NCBI GenBank assembly: GCA_016297325.1
Contig: JAEDGW010000031.1
Span: forward strand, 1 to 23,934
Reading direction: 5' to 3'
Source of the DNA: Coprococcus sp.
GTDB lineage: Bacteria; Bacillota; Clostridia; Lachnospirales; Lachnospiraceae
Length of the DNA stretch: 23,934 bases
The translations under genes and the position numbers were made by a program. Below are positions 7,929-15,757 of the stretch, one piece after another. Under the pieces are notes generated by a model that searched no databases, was not told where the DNA came from, and worked only from the letters and a program-made list of their open reading frames with translations. Position 1 is the first letter of the stretch. Every line of letters begins with the position of its first letter.

Positions 7929-9107
7929 ATGGAGAATTTCTTTTACAATATTCCTACAAAGGTATCATTTGGCAAGGGCGCCATCGATGATCTGCCGGGG
8001 TACATCAGCGAATACGGAGACAGTGTTCTGCTGGTGTACGGAGGCGGAAGTATAAAGAGAACAGGACTGTACGACAGGATAATCAAGTTACTTGACTGTA
8101 GTCACATTTCCCATATTGAGCTTTCGGGCGTGGAACCAAACCCAAGACTCACAACTGTGAAGAAGGGAGTAAAGCTGTGTGAGGAAAATGATGTGAAGGT
8201 GATACTTCCCGTAGGTGGCGGAAGCACCATAGACTGTTCCAAGGCTATAGCAGCAGGAGCGTGCTACGACGGTGATCCATGGGATCTGGTCGGACATCCG
8301 GAGAAGATTGAGAAAGCCATGCCTATCATAGCTGTTGCAACCATGGCAGCGACGGGATCAGAGATGGATCCATTTGCAGTTATCACAAATGAGGAGACAA
8401 AGCAGAAGAAGGATATAGCATCTGATCTGCTCTATCCGGCGTATGCGATACTTGATCCTGAGTATACATTTTCCGTTCCTGCGTACCAGACGGCAGCAGG
8501 TGTGGCGGACATCATGAACCATATATTTGAGGTATATTTTGCAGATAACGGCGACACATACATGCAGGACCGCATGATGGAGGCTCTCCTTAAAACACTT
8601 ATCAAGTACGGTCCGGTGGCAGTATCTGAGCCTGACAATTATGACGCCAGGGCAAATATCCTCTGGGCATCGGAGTGGGCGATAAACGGATTCATAGCGT
8701 GTGGCAAGGATGGCCCATGGCCGGCGCACTCCATAGAGCATCAGCTCAGTGCATACTATGACATAACGCATGGACACGGACTTGCGATCATCACTCCGGT
8801 TCTGATGGATTACATTCTTAATGAGAAGAGTCTTCCGGTTCTGGTGAATTACGGTGTGAACGTGTGGGATATAGACAGGACAAAGGATCCTTATGATATA
8901 GCCCATGAAGCTATCTCAAAGACACAGAAGTTATATGAGGATATGGGACTGACCTCGGATCTCGGTGAGCTGGGCGTTCCGTATGAGAAAGACTTTGACG
9001 AGATGGCTGAGAAGGCGGCAGCAGAGGGACTTGAGTATTGCAGGGTGCCTCTGTCGAAGGATGATGTAGTGGAGATTTATAGAAGATGTTTTAAGAAGAT
9101 CAAGTAA
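7929..9107 (+). CDS. Iron-containing alcohol dehydrogenase
   Basis: The 392-residue protein belongs to the group III iron-dependent alcohol dehydrogenases (BDH/YqhD-like branch). It begins MENFFYNIPTKVSFGKGAI, the usual strand preceding the nucleotide fold, and carries the GGGSTIDCSKA motif near residues 97-107. By eye the metal ligands are D194 and H198 (DIMNH), H267 (PAHSIEH) and H281 (ITHGHG); the 14-residue distance between the last two histidines matches FucO. The family interconverts aldehydes and alcohols with NAD(P)H. AAAAAGGAG lies a few bases before the ATG. It follows the dehydrogenase genes by 187 bases with no clear terminator or promoter in between. A sensible role is disposal of an aldehyde released when an amine is oxidised, regenerating NAD(P)+; this is inference. 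Confidence 0.92.
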   Translation: MENFFYNIPTKVSFGKGAIDDLPGYISEYGDSVLLVYGGGSIKRTGLYDRIIKLLDCSHISHIELSGVEPNPRLTTVKKGVKLCEENDVKVILPVGGGSTIDCSKAIAAGACYDGDPWDLVGHPEKIEKAMPIIAVATMAATGSEMDPFAVITNEETKQKKDIASDLLYPAYAILDPEYTFSVPAYQTAAGVADIMNHIFEVYFADNGDTYMQDRMMEALLKTLIKYGPVAVSEPDNYDARANILWASEWAINGFIACGKDGPWPAHSIEHQLSAYYDITHGHGLAIITPVLMDYILNEKSLPVLVNYGVNVWDIDRTKDPYDIAHEAISKTQKLYEDMGLTSDLGELGVPYEKDFDEMAEKAAAEGLEYCRVPLSKDDVVEIYRRCFKKIK

Positions 9108-9214
9108 CAACATCGCAAAGTGTATGATTTGAGGCGCATACAGTTGGACTGTGGTAAGGATAGCAAAGATCAGATATTTTGAGGATGACAGGAAATACAT
9201 CAGGAGGTGGCAGT

Positions 9215-10360
9215 ATGGACAGCAAGGTTGAATTCTTATTTCTGAATGAAGAGGACATGATAAAGGCGGGCGTACTGGATGCAGACAGAGCCGTGGACAC
9301 CATAGGGGAGGTCATAACACTCCTCAGCGAGGGAGACTATCTCATGGGTGGCAGAGCGCATAACGACCACGGTGTACAGCTCATATTCCCGGAGAAGTCG
9401 GACATTCCGAATTTCCCACTTGCGGATTCGGCGGATAGAAGATTCATGGCGATGCCGGCATATCTCGGCGGAAGATTTCATATGTGCGGTGAGAAGTGGT
9501 ATGGCTCAAATGGCAGAAATTCACACAAGGGTCTGCCGAGATCCATACTCATGGCGACATTAAATGACGTGGAGACCGGACAGCCGCTGGCGTATATGTC
9601 GGCTAACCTCTTAAGTGCCATGAGGACGGGAGCAATGCCAGGACTTACTGCCATGTATCTTGCGAGGAAGGAAAGCAAGGTTCTGACGATCTTAGGCGCA
9701 GGAGTGATCGGAAGGACAAGCCTTATGGCTATCATGGCAAAGTTTCCGGATATAGAAGTGCTTAAGATCAAGGGCAGCTCGAAGACTTCACACACGGCCC
9801 ATGAGCTGGCGGATTACGCCAGGGAAAATTATAAAAATCTCAAGGAGATAGTCATCTGTGGAACTCTCGAAGAAGCTGTGAGGGATGCAGATATCATAGC
9901 GGAGGCGGTATCTGTTGAGCCGAGAAAATGGCCTGTCATAGATCCGGCATGGGTGAAGCCGGGATGTACTATCATATCATCTGGAACTATGGATATGGAT
10001 CTGGAATTTGTCAGAGATCATGTGACGAAGGTCGTGGACAACATACAGATGTATGAGGAATATGTAAATGTATATCAGGAGTGGGATGAGGATGGCAACA
10101 GGATATCCCTTGGAACACCGGGTATACATTTTGTAAATATGGTGACAGATGGCTGGATAGAAAAGAGCGAGATCAGACATCTGGGCAACATAATGCGCGG
10201 CCTTGAGCCGGGCAGAACAAGTGATGACGAGATCTTTCTTGTGAGCCTTGGCGGCATGCCGATACTTGATGTCGGCTGGGGCTATGAGTGCTATCAGAGG
10301 GCGCTCAGGGAAGGCATAGGAACAAAGCTCAAGCTGTGGGACATGCCATTTATGAGATAG
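9215..10360 (+). CDS. Ornithine cyclodeaminase/mu-crystallin-family protein, long form (copy 1)
   Basis: The 381-residue protein starts at ATG 9215 after AGGAGG; the frame extends to 9179 but that segment contains the ribosome-binding site. Family marks are GEKWYGSN with the conserved Lys, LMATLNDVETGQPLAYMSANLLSAMRTGAMPG with the conserved Arg, and LTILGAGVIGRTSL for NAD(P). It is longer than a typical 320-350-residue member, with an N-terminal insert around residues 40-75 and a C-terminal extension. The catalytic Asp region of true ornithine cyclodeaminases (GGDCPGKTE-like) reads SSGTMDMDLE here, so ornithine cyclisation is doubtful; imine reduction or another imine/amine reaction is as likely. 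I recall long family members near amine-oxidation genes being labelled tyramine oxidase subunit B, but cannot verify that. A paralogue is at 18323-19531. Confidence 0.85.
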   Translation: MDSKVEFLFLNEEDMIKAGVLDADRAVDTIGEVITLLSEGDYLMGGRAHNDHGVQLIFPEKSDIPNFPLADSADRRFMAMPAYLGGRFHMCGEKWYGSNGRNSHKGLPRSILMATLNDVETGQPLAYMSANLLSAMRTGAMPGLTAMYLARKESKVLTILGAGVIGRTSLMAIMAKFPDIEVLKIKGSSKTSHTAHELADYARENYKNLKEIVICGTLEEAVRDADIIAEAVSVEPRKWPVIDPAWVKPGCTIISSGTMDMDLEFVRDHVTKVVDNIQMYEEYVNVYQEWDEDGNRISLGTPGIHFVNMVTDGWIEKSEIRHLGNIMRGLEPGRTSDDEIFLVSLGGMPILDVGWGYECYQRALREGIGTKLKLWDMPFMR

Positions 10361-10536
10361 TCCATAATGAACAGACATGAGAAGCAGCGTTGTGGATCTG
10401 ATCGAGGCAGTGAATTCCATAATGTTGAAAAGCAATTGAACAAGACTTAACAAAACAAAGTTACAGCATTTAGCAGTTACCAAAATAAACCGTAGTCGCT
10501 GAATAAAATAAACAATCAAAGAATTGGCAAAAAACA

Positions 10537-10567
10537 TTGACCCTGGTATAATACCAGACTCTACAAT
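10537..10567 (+). promoter_or_regulatory. Second MerR-type promoter, perfect CTGGTA-TAA-TACCAG operator in 19-bp spacer
   Basis: The -35 TTGACC is at 10537-10542 and the -10 TACAAT at 10562-10567, exactly 19 bp apart. The spacer opens with a perfect 6+3+6 dyad, CTGGTATAATACCAG (10543-10557). Aligned with the promoter at 4228, nearly every operator position agrees (CTAGTACGATACAAG versus CTGGTATAATACCAG), with the same phase to the -35 box. This strongly suggests control by the same MerR protein. Confidence 0.85.
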
Positions 10568-10595
10568 GAGTGAAAATTAAAAACAAGAACACATG

Positions 10596-10647
10596 AAAGA
10601 GAGCAAAGGAGCTCATAGGAATATGACTCCGCTGCTCTCTTTTTTTT
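10596..10647 (+). terminator. Terminator-like hairpin inside the PII leader (possible attenuator)
   Basis: AAAGAGAGCA at 10596-10605 pairs perfectly with TGCTCTCTTT at 10633-10642. Inside, GGAG 10608-10611 pairs with CTCC 10627-10630, and TCATA 10613-10617 pairs with TATGA 10622-10626 around a GGAA tetraloop. Eight T residues follow at 10640-10647. This is a good intrinsic terminator. It lies wholly downstream of the MerR-type promoter and only a few bases before the PII ribosome-binding site, so transcripts from that promoter must read through it or stop as an RNA of about 70 bases. Confidence 0.8.
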
Positions 10648-10663
10648 GTAAGGAGGAATGGAT

Positions 10664-11002
10664 ATGAAGAAGATCGAACTCATCATAAGACCAGAGAAGC
10701 TTGAACCACTCAAGAAGATACTCAGCAAGAATGAATACAGCGGACTCACTGTTATGTCGGCTATGGGCTGCGGTCATCAGAAAGGCTACAGTGAGGAATT
10801 TAAAAAGCTTGGTATGGAGGTTAATCTTCTGCCAAAGCTCTATGTCATGACGGTAATCCTGGACGAAGATCTGGAAGATATCCTGACAGAGATATGCGAA
10901 AAGCTTTCCACTGGTCAGGTCGGTGACGGCAAGATATTCATAACGGATGTGGATGACGTCATGAGGATAAGGACAGGAGAACACGGAGAGTCAATACTTT
11001 GA
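10664..11002 (+). CDS. PII-family nitrogen/metabolite signalling protein lacking Tyr51
   Basis: The 112-residue protein is read from ATG 10664 (MKKIELIIRPEKL), 7 bases after AGGAGG; an in-frame ATG at 10658 is too close to that site. It aligns without gaps to E. coli GlnB numbering through the T-loop: Q39 (GHQKG) and K58 (LLPK) are kept, but position 51, the uridylylated Tyr, is Met. The B-loop TGQVGDGKIFI and C-loop RIRTGE are intact, so ATP/ADP and possibly 2-oxoglutarate binding are expected. PII proteins report energy and carbon/nitrogen status by binding transporters, enzymes or regulators. Here the gene leads the PotABC-like transporter genes, not amtB or glnA, so it may tune that importer. 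It lies behind a MerR-type promoter and a leader terminator. Confidence 0.9.
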   Translation: MKKIELIIRPEKLEPLKKILSKNEYSGLTVMSAMGCGHQKGYSEEFKKLGMEVNLLPKLYVMTVILDEDLEDILTEICEKLSTGQVGDGKIFITDVDDVMRIRTGEHGESIL

Positions 11003-11036
11003 TCATCACATTAGAAAAGAGCGAGGTGAGCTGCTG

Positions 11037-12152
11037 ATGGAAGATAGAAAGGCAATAGTACAGCTTAAGAATATTACGAAGTCATTTGGCGATAATCAGG
11101 TTTTAAAACCGATAAGCCTTGACATATATGAGGGAGAGTTCCTGACGCTGCTGGGATCGTCGGGATGTGGCAAGACAACCACACTTCGTATCATAGCGGG
11201 TTTTGAGACACCCACTGAGGGAAGTGTATTTATAGAGAACAAGGATGTCACTGAACTGGCTCCTTATAACAGAGACGTGAATACGGTGTTTCAGAGCTAT
11301 GCCCTGTTCCCACATATGACGGTATTCGACAATATCGCATTTGGCCTCGTCGAGAAGAAGATGGACAAGAAGGAGATCAAAAAGAAGGTCATGGAGATGC
11401 TGGAACTTGTACAGCTTCACGGATTTGAAAAGAGAAAGCCTTCACAGATGTCAGGTGGACAGAAACAGCGAGTTGCCATAGCAAGAGCGCTGGTCAACTC
11501 ACCTAAGGTACTGCTGCTTGATGAGCCACTGGGTGCACTTGACCTGAAGCTTAGAAAGCAGATGCAGGTGGAGCTCAAGAGACTGCAGAAGAAGCTTGGG
11601 ATCACATTTGTATATGTAACCCACGATCAGGAGGAGGCGCTGACCATGAGCGACAGGATCGCGGTCATGCATCAGGGACACTTCGAGCAGATTGGCACAG
11701 CCAAGGAGATATATGAGAGACCTCAGACCAAATTCGTTGCAAGCTTCATAGGCGAGTCCAATATCTTCGAGGCAAATGTGGACACCATAGCAGGTGACGA
11801 GCTGGGACTCATGATGGAGAACGGCAGAGTCATGGCGAAGGGAGAGGGCTTCGTAAAAGAGGAGATCGTGTACATATCGGTACGACCTGAGAATACGCAT
11901 CTGTCAGATAAACCGGTGGATGGATTCACACTCAAGGGAATTGTCAAGGATCAGATCTATGTGGGATCAGTTCTTAAGACGATAGTAGAACTGCCAAATG
12001 GCAAGGAAGTAAAAGTCAACAATCATCCCGATTCAGCGGTGTACCCGGCTGGTACGGCAGTATCAGTGTACTGGGAACCAGACAAGGCGGTGGTCATCCA
12101 TACCAAGGAGGACAAGATGTACGACGCCATAGAGGATGCAGTTCTTAAATAG
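11037..12152 (+). CDS. potA: ABC transporter ATP-binding protein, spermidine/putrescine type
   Basis: The 371-residue ATPase has Walker A GSSGCGKTT (residues 40-48), signature MSGGQKQR (about 138-145), Walker B LLLDEP with D162/E163, and the switch VTHDQEEA. A C-terminal TOBE-like region with VYISVRPENTHL follows. Length and layout match PotA-type subunits that energise import of polyamines and related cations. GAGGTGAG lies upstream of ATG 11037. The gene sits 34 bases after PII and is followed by the two permease genes. The family includes importers for putrescine, spermidine, opines, 2-aminoethylphosphonate and other amines, so the symbol denotes subfamily and not a proven substrate. Confidence 0.9.
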   Translation: MEDRKAIVQLKNITKSFGDNQVLKPISLDIYEGEFLTLLGSSGCGKTTTLRIIAGFETPTEGSVFIENKDVTELAPYNRDVNTVFQSYALFPHMTVFDNIAFGLVEKKMDKKEIKKKVMEMLELVQLHGFEKRKPSQMSGGQKQRVAIARALVNSPKVLLLDEPLGALDLKLRKQMQVELKRLQKKLGITFVYVTHDQEEALTMSDRIAVMHQGHFEQIGTAKEIYERPQTKFVASFIGESNIFEANVDTIAGDELGLMMENGRVMAKGEGFVKEEIVYISVRPENTHLSDKPVDGFTLKGIVKDQIYVGSVLKTIVELPNGKEVKVNNHPDSAVYPAGTAVSVYWEPDKAVVIHTKEDKMYDAIEDAVLK

Positions 12153-12211
12153 AAATGGCTGCCGGGCGATGATGACCGGCATGAGTTTCGGCTATGTAAG
12201 GAGGCTTTGCG

Positions 12212-13078
12212 ATGAAAGAAAAAAAGAAAAAGGAGAGGAAGAACACCCTGCCTATACTGTGCATGGTGGGACCCACTTCACTGTGGCTTCTGTTCTTCCT
12301 GCTCATACCACTTATATATGTAGTGGTCATAAGCTTTATGACCAAGGGCTCCTATGGTGGCGTGGTGTACAAGTTCTCCATAGACAGCTACAAGAGGATA
12401 TTCGATCCGCTGTACCTTTCGGTTATGTGGAAATCCATAGTGCTTGCATTTGAGACCAGTGTGGTATGTCTCATAATCTCATATCCATTTGCATATATGT
12501 TGTGCAAGGTTCCGGCAAAGGTGCGTGGCATGCTGACACTTCTCATCATGCTTCCATTCTGGGTAAATGGTCTGATAAGGCTGAACGGATGGTCAAACAT
12601 CCTTAGGGACAGTGGTTTTGTAAATACGTTGCTGATAAAGCTGGGGATCATAGATCAGCCGATACAGATGATGTATTCAGAGGGAGCGGTGCTCTTCGGA
12701 ATGGTGTACACCTTCTTCCCGTTCATGGTACTGCCGCTTCAGAGCAGCATATCCAAGCTGGATCACTCACTGATAGAGGCGTCATACGATCTGGGAGCCA
12801 GAAAGGTGAGGACGTTTTTCAGAGTCATACTTCCGATGACTCTCCCTGGAGTATTCGCAGGAACTATACAGGTATTTATACCAAGCCTTGGAGCATTCTT
12901 CATATCGGATGTCATGGGCGGCGGCAGTGCTGCATACCTTGGCAATCTGATACAGAATCAGTTCCTTGTGGCACGTAACTGGCCGCTTGGAGCAGCGTTC
13001 TCGGTACTTCTGATCATCTTCACTCTGGTTGTCCTGAAGGCTTACAGCAAGGTTGGAGATCTGGATGATCTAGCATAA
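12212..13078 (+). CDS. potB: ABC transporter permease, PotB-like
   Basis: The 288-residue membrane protein starts at ATG 12212 after AAGGAGG and a highly basic cytoplasmic N-terminus. It has about six hydrophobic segments, beginning with SLWLLFFLLIPLIYVVVISF. The EAA loop that contacts the ATPase is EASYDLGARKVRTFFRVILP, with the conserved Gly. The order ATPase, permease, permease and the sequence of the EAA loop fit the PotB subunit of the spermidine/putrescine family. It ends 12 bases before the PotC-like start, so the two permeases are probably made together and form a heterodimer. Confidence 0.9.
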   Translation: MKEKKKKERKNTLPILCMVGPTSLWLLFFLLIPLIYVVVISFMTKGSYGGVVYKFSIDSYKRIFDPLYLSVMWKSIVLAFETSVVCLIISYPFAYMLCKVPAKVRGMLTLLIMLPFWVNGLIRLNGWSNILRDSGFVNTLLIKLGIIDQPIQMMYSEGAVLFGMVYTFFPFMVLPLQSSISKLDHSLIEASYDLGARKVRTFFRVILPMTLPGVFAGTIQVFIPSLGAFFISDVMGGGSAAYLGNLIQNQFLVARNWPLGAAFSVLLIIFTLVVLKAYSKVGDLDDLA

Positions 13079-13090
13079 GGAGGGATGGAT

Positions 13091-13921
13091 ATGAAGCGAA
13101 AAGAAAAGAAGAAAATGGGTGTGGGATCGGTCATATTCATGGCACTTGTATATCTGTTTCTGTATATGCCGGTATTTGTCATCATCCTGTTCTCGTTCAA
13201 CAAGAACAATACAAATATGGTATTTGACGGATTCACACTCAAATGGTATCTGGAGGTTTTTAAAGGGGATTCACTTCTTAATAACTTCTGGCTGTCCATA
13301 GAGCTGGCAGTGGTATCCATGGTCATATCGGTGGTGCTTGGAACCCTTGCGACCATAGGACTTTACAGGTACGAGTTCAAGCTCAAGAAGTTCATCAACG
13401 GACTTTTATACGTGCCGATAGTCATTCCTGAGCTGGTCATAGGACTTGCATCACTTGCATCATTTTCCAAGATGGGAATGACCATGGGATTTGCGACTAT
13501 GGTGTTCGCACACGTAACGTTCTGTCTGCCATTTGTCATCATCACACTTAGATCAAGAATTGCAGACTTTGACAGCTCCATAGAGGAGGCTGCCATGGAT
13601 CTCGGAGCAAATCAGTGGCACACGTTAAAGCGTGTCACCATACCGATGCTGACACCGGGAATCATATCCGGAGCACTGCTTTCCATCACACTCTCGATAG
13701 ATGATGTTATCATCAGCTACTTTGTTTCGGGAGCCGGAGACATCACATTTCCTATCAAGGTATACGGAATGGTCAGAGGCAAGATCACCACAAATGTATA
13801 CGTCATATCAACACTCATGATAGTTGGAATAGTCTTTGTGTACCTCCTTGCGGGAGCACTCGGAAGGTTCATAACAAAGCGCAGGGAGATCAGAGACATA
13901 CGAAAGATAGATGCACAGTAG
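13091..13921 (+). CDS. potC: ABC transporter permease, PotC-like
   Basis: The 276-residue permease starts at ATG 13091, 6-7 bases after AAGGAGGG; an in-frame ATG at 13085 abuts the ribosome-binding site. About six membrane segments are visible, the first being FMALVYLFLYMPVFVIILFSF with the LYxP motif typical of PotC. The EAA loop reads EEAAMDLGANQWHTLKRVTIP. The C-terminus is basic and cytoplasmic. It pairs with the upstream permease to form the channel of the amine importer. The amidohydrolase gene follows after 41 bases in the same operon. Confidence 0.9.
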   Translation: MKRKEKKKMGVGSVIFMALVYLFLYMPVFVIILFSFNKNNTNMVFDGFTLKWYLEVFKGDSLLNNFWLSIELAVVSMVISVVLGTLATIGLYRYEFKLKKFINGLLYVPIVIPELVIGLASLASFSKMGMTMGFATMVFAHVTFCLPFVIITLRSRIADFDSSIEEAAMDLGANQWHTLKRVTIPMLTPGIISGALLSITLSIDDVIISYFVSGAGDITFPIKVYGMVRGKITTNVYVISTLMIVGIVFVYLLAGALGRFITKRREIRDIRKIDAQ

Positions 13922-13962
13922 GACTAAGGATCAGAAGATGTTCAAGATAAGGAGGCGTGCAG

Positions 13963-15618
13963 ATGAATACAGATACAGAGATGAAGGCAGACCTTATAGT
14001 GTATGGAAAGATATACACGGCGGACAAGGAACGAAGCATGGCAGAGGCCTTGGCGGTGGCAGATGGCAGGATCATATATGTGGGAGACAGAGCAGGCGCT
14101 GCGGTCTATAGAGGTGACAGCACACAGATCATAGAACATGATAAAGGTCTGGTAATCCCGGGTATGACAGAGGGACATGCACATATATCCAGCACCACAG
14201 AGCTGGTATACGGAGCGCATCTATCCAATCTTGAGAGTATAGATCAGTATGTGGATGCCATCAAGGAATACATAAAGGCACATCCGGATGAGGAGGTCAT
14301 CAGCGGCAGCGGATACGAGAATGGTGTATTTGGAGAGCTTGGGCCAACTGCTGACATACTGGATGCAATAGAACCGGATAAGGCAATGATATTTATAAGC
14401 GAGGATCACCATTCCTTCTGGGCAAATACAAAGGCCATGAAGCTTGCAGGGGTAGATGAGACCACTCCTGAGGTGGCAAATGGAGTGATTGTCAGATATC
14501 CGGGAACAAGCAAGCCTACTGGCTGGTTCAAGGAGATGGCGGGCAACCTGTTTGACAGCGTATTCCCGGTCATGACGCCGGAGAACTTTGCGACAGCCAT
14601 AGAGTATTATCAGGATCTGGCATTGTCACAGGGCGTAACGACAGCATTTGAGCCGATGCTTGACAGGAAGAGAAATTACGATGAGAGATTCCAGGGGTAC
14701 GCACTTCTGAATAGGGAAAACAAACTCAAGATAACATTCAGGGTGGCATATACATTTGAACCTGTGGACGACGAGGACGAGGTACTAGGACTTCTGGACA
14801 AATACCACGAGGAGTTCAAATACTCACCGAAGATACAGGTGAACACTTTAAAGATATTTGCCGATGGTGTGGTTGAAGGACACACGGCGCTGCTAAGAGC
14901 AGACTATGCGGATGCACCGGGAGATACCGGCGAGCCGATGCTCAGCCAGGACCGCATGAATGGAATAGTAAAGAGGGCGTTGGATAAGGGCTACGACATA
15001 CACGCCCATGCCATAGGAGATGCGGCGATAGATGAGGTGCTGAACGCATATGAGTACGGACAGACAGATGAGACCAGAGATTACCGAGATGCCATAACCC
15101 ATCTGCAGGTCATGGTGCCTGAACATGTGGACAGGATGAAGGAGCTTGGTGTGGTGGCTGTCACCAATCCATACTGGCATTTCAGAAACAGCATATACTA
15201 TGACACTCTTGAGAGCCCATTCCTCGGTGAGGACAGAGCTTCCAGAGAATACTATATGAGATCCATCACGGATGCGGGCATAGTCACAAGCTGCGCCAGC
15301 GACTTCCCTGTGACGGTGCCGCCTAGGACCATGGATGCACTTCATATCATGGTGAACAGAAAACAGCCGGGACACCCTGAGATGGAGGAGATGGGAACAG
15401 GAGAGACCATCAGTGTAGATGACGGACTGCAGGTGCTCACATACGGAGGTGCATACCAGAACAGACTTGAGGATTCCAAGGGTTCACTAGAGATTGGAAA
15501 GGATGCAGATTTTGTACTGCTGGATACCGATGTCCTGACTATACCGAAAGAAGAAATCTACAAGACGCAGGTTACGGCAACTTATATAGGCGGCAAGATG
15601 GTCTGGTCTGCATCATAG
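13963..15618 (+). CDS. Amidohydrolase, YtcJ-like metal-dependent hydrolase
   Basis: The 551-residue protein starts at ATG 13963, 7 bases after GGAGG; a GTG at 13957 is the less likely alternative. It shows the split amidohydrolase architecture: an N-terminal beta sandwich (KIYTADKERSMAEALAVADGRIIYVG), then GHAHISS with the metal-binding HxH, IFADGVVEGHTALL, HAHAIGDAAIDEVL with further histidines and SCASDFPVTVPP with the conserved Asp. The C-terminal KGSLEIGKDADFVLLD completes the sandwich. YtcJ/NfdA-type enzymes hydrolyse N-substituted formamides and other amides. No signal peptide is seen, so it acts in the cytoplasm. Being embedded between the permease and binding-protein genes of an importer suggests it processes the imported compound or an early product, perhaps removing an acyl, formyl or carbamoyl group. 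Confidence 0.88.
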   Translation: MNTDTEMKADLIVYGKIYTADKERSMAEALAVADGRIIYVGDRAGAAVYRGDSTQIIEHDKGLVIPGMTEGHAHISSTTELVYGAHLSNLESIDQYVDAIKEYIKAHPDEEVISGSGYENGVFGELGPTADILDAIEPDKAMIFISEDHHSFWANTKAMKLAGVDETTPEVANGVIVRYPGTSKPTGWFKEMAGNLFDSVFPVMTPENFATAIEYYQDLALSQGVTTAFEPMLDRKRNYDERFQGYALLNRENKLKITFRVAYTFEPVDDEDEVLGLLDKYHEEFKYSPKIQVNTLKIFADGVVEGHTALLRADYADAPGDTGEPMLSQDRMNGIVKRALDKGYDIHAHAIGDAAIDEVLNAYEYGQTDETRDYRDAITHLQVMVPEHVDRMKELGVVAVTNPYWHFRNSIYYDTLESPFLGEDRASREYYMRSITDAGIVTSCASDFPVTVPPRTMDALHIMVNRKQPGHPEMEEMGTGETISVDDGLQVLTYGGAYQNRLEDSKGSLEIGKDADFVLLDTDVLTIPKEEIYKTQVTATYIGGKMVWSAS

Positions 15619-15627
15619 CGGCTGGGG

Positions 15628-15695
15628 ACACAGGGGCCTGACCCCCATCATAAAGTGGAGTGAGGTACATAGGGGCCTGACCCCATTTACAAAGT
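15628..15695. repeat. Pair of 29-bp near-identical direct repeats with GGGGCCTGACCCC core
   Basis: Copy 1 at 15628-15656 and copy 2 at 15667-15695 share ACAYAGGGGCCTGACCCC and an AAAGT end, with only a few mismatches. Each core can form a small hairpin (GGGG with CCCC around CCTGA). They lie between the amidohydrolase stop and the PotD-like gene. They resemble dispersed REP-like elements; whether the genome carries more copies cannot be seen here. Confidence 0.7.
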
Positions 15696-15757
15696 ATGGT
15701 TACTTCAAACTGGCTGATGTTCAATCGGCCGCTGTTAAATAAAAGGAGGAAATGATT

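Larger units (their letters stand above)
10361..10663. other. Regulatory interval before the PII/transporter genes
   Basis: About 300 bases carry no gene. The first 175 bases show nothing recognisable. The second half holds a MerR-type promoter (10537-10567), a terminator-like hairpin (10596-10647) and the AGGAGG ribosome-binding site (10651-10656) of the PII gene. A TSS near 10574 would give a leader of about 90 bases. Confidence 0.7.

Noticed and set aside
9141..9180. TTGGAC with downstream GTGGTAAGGATAGC as a third MerR-type promoter before the OCD-like gene
   Set aside because: The dyad is poor and no -10 hexamer lies at 19-20 bp.
15628..15695. Possible CRISPR-like repeat pair
   Set aside because: Only two units, a spacer of about 10 bases, and no cas genes.
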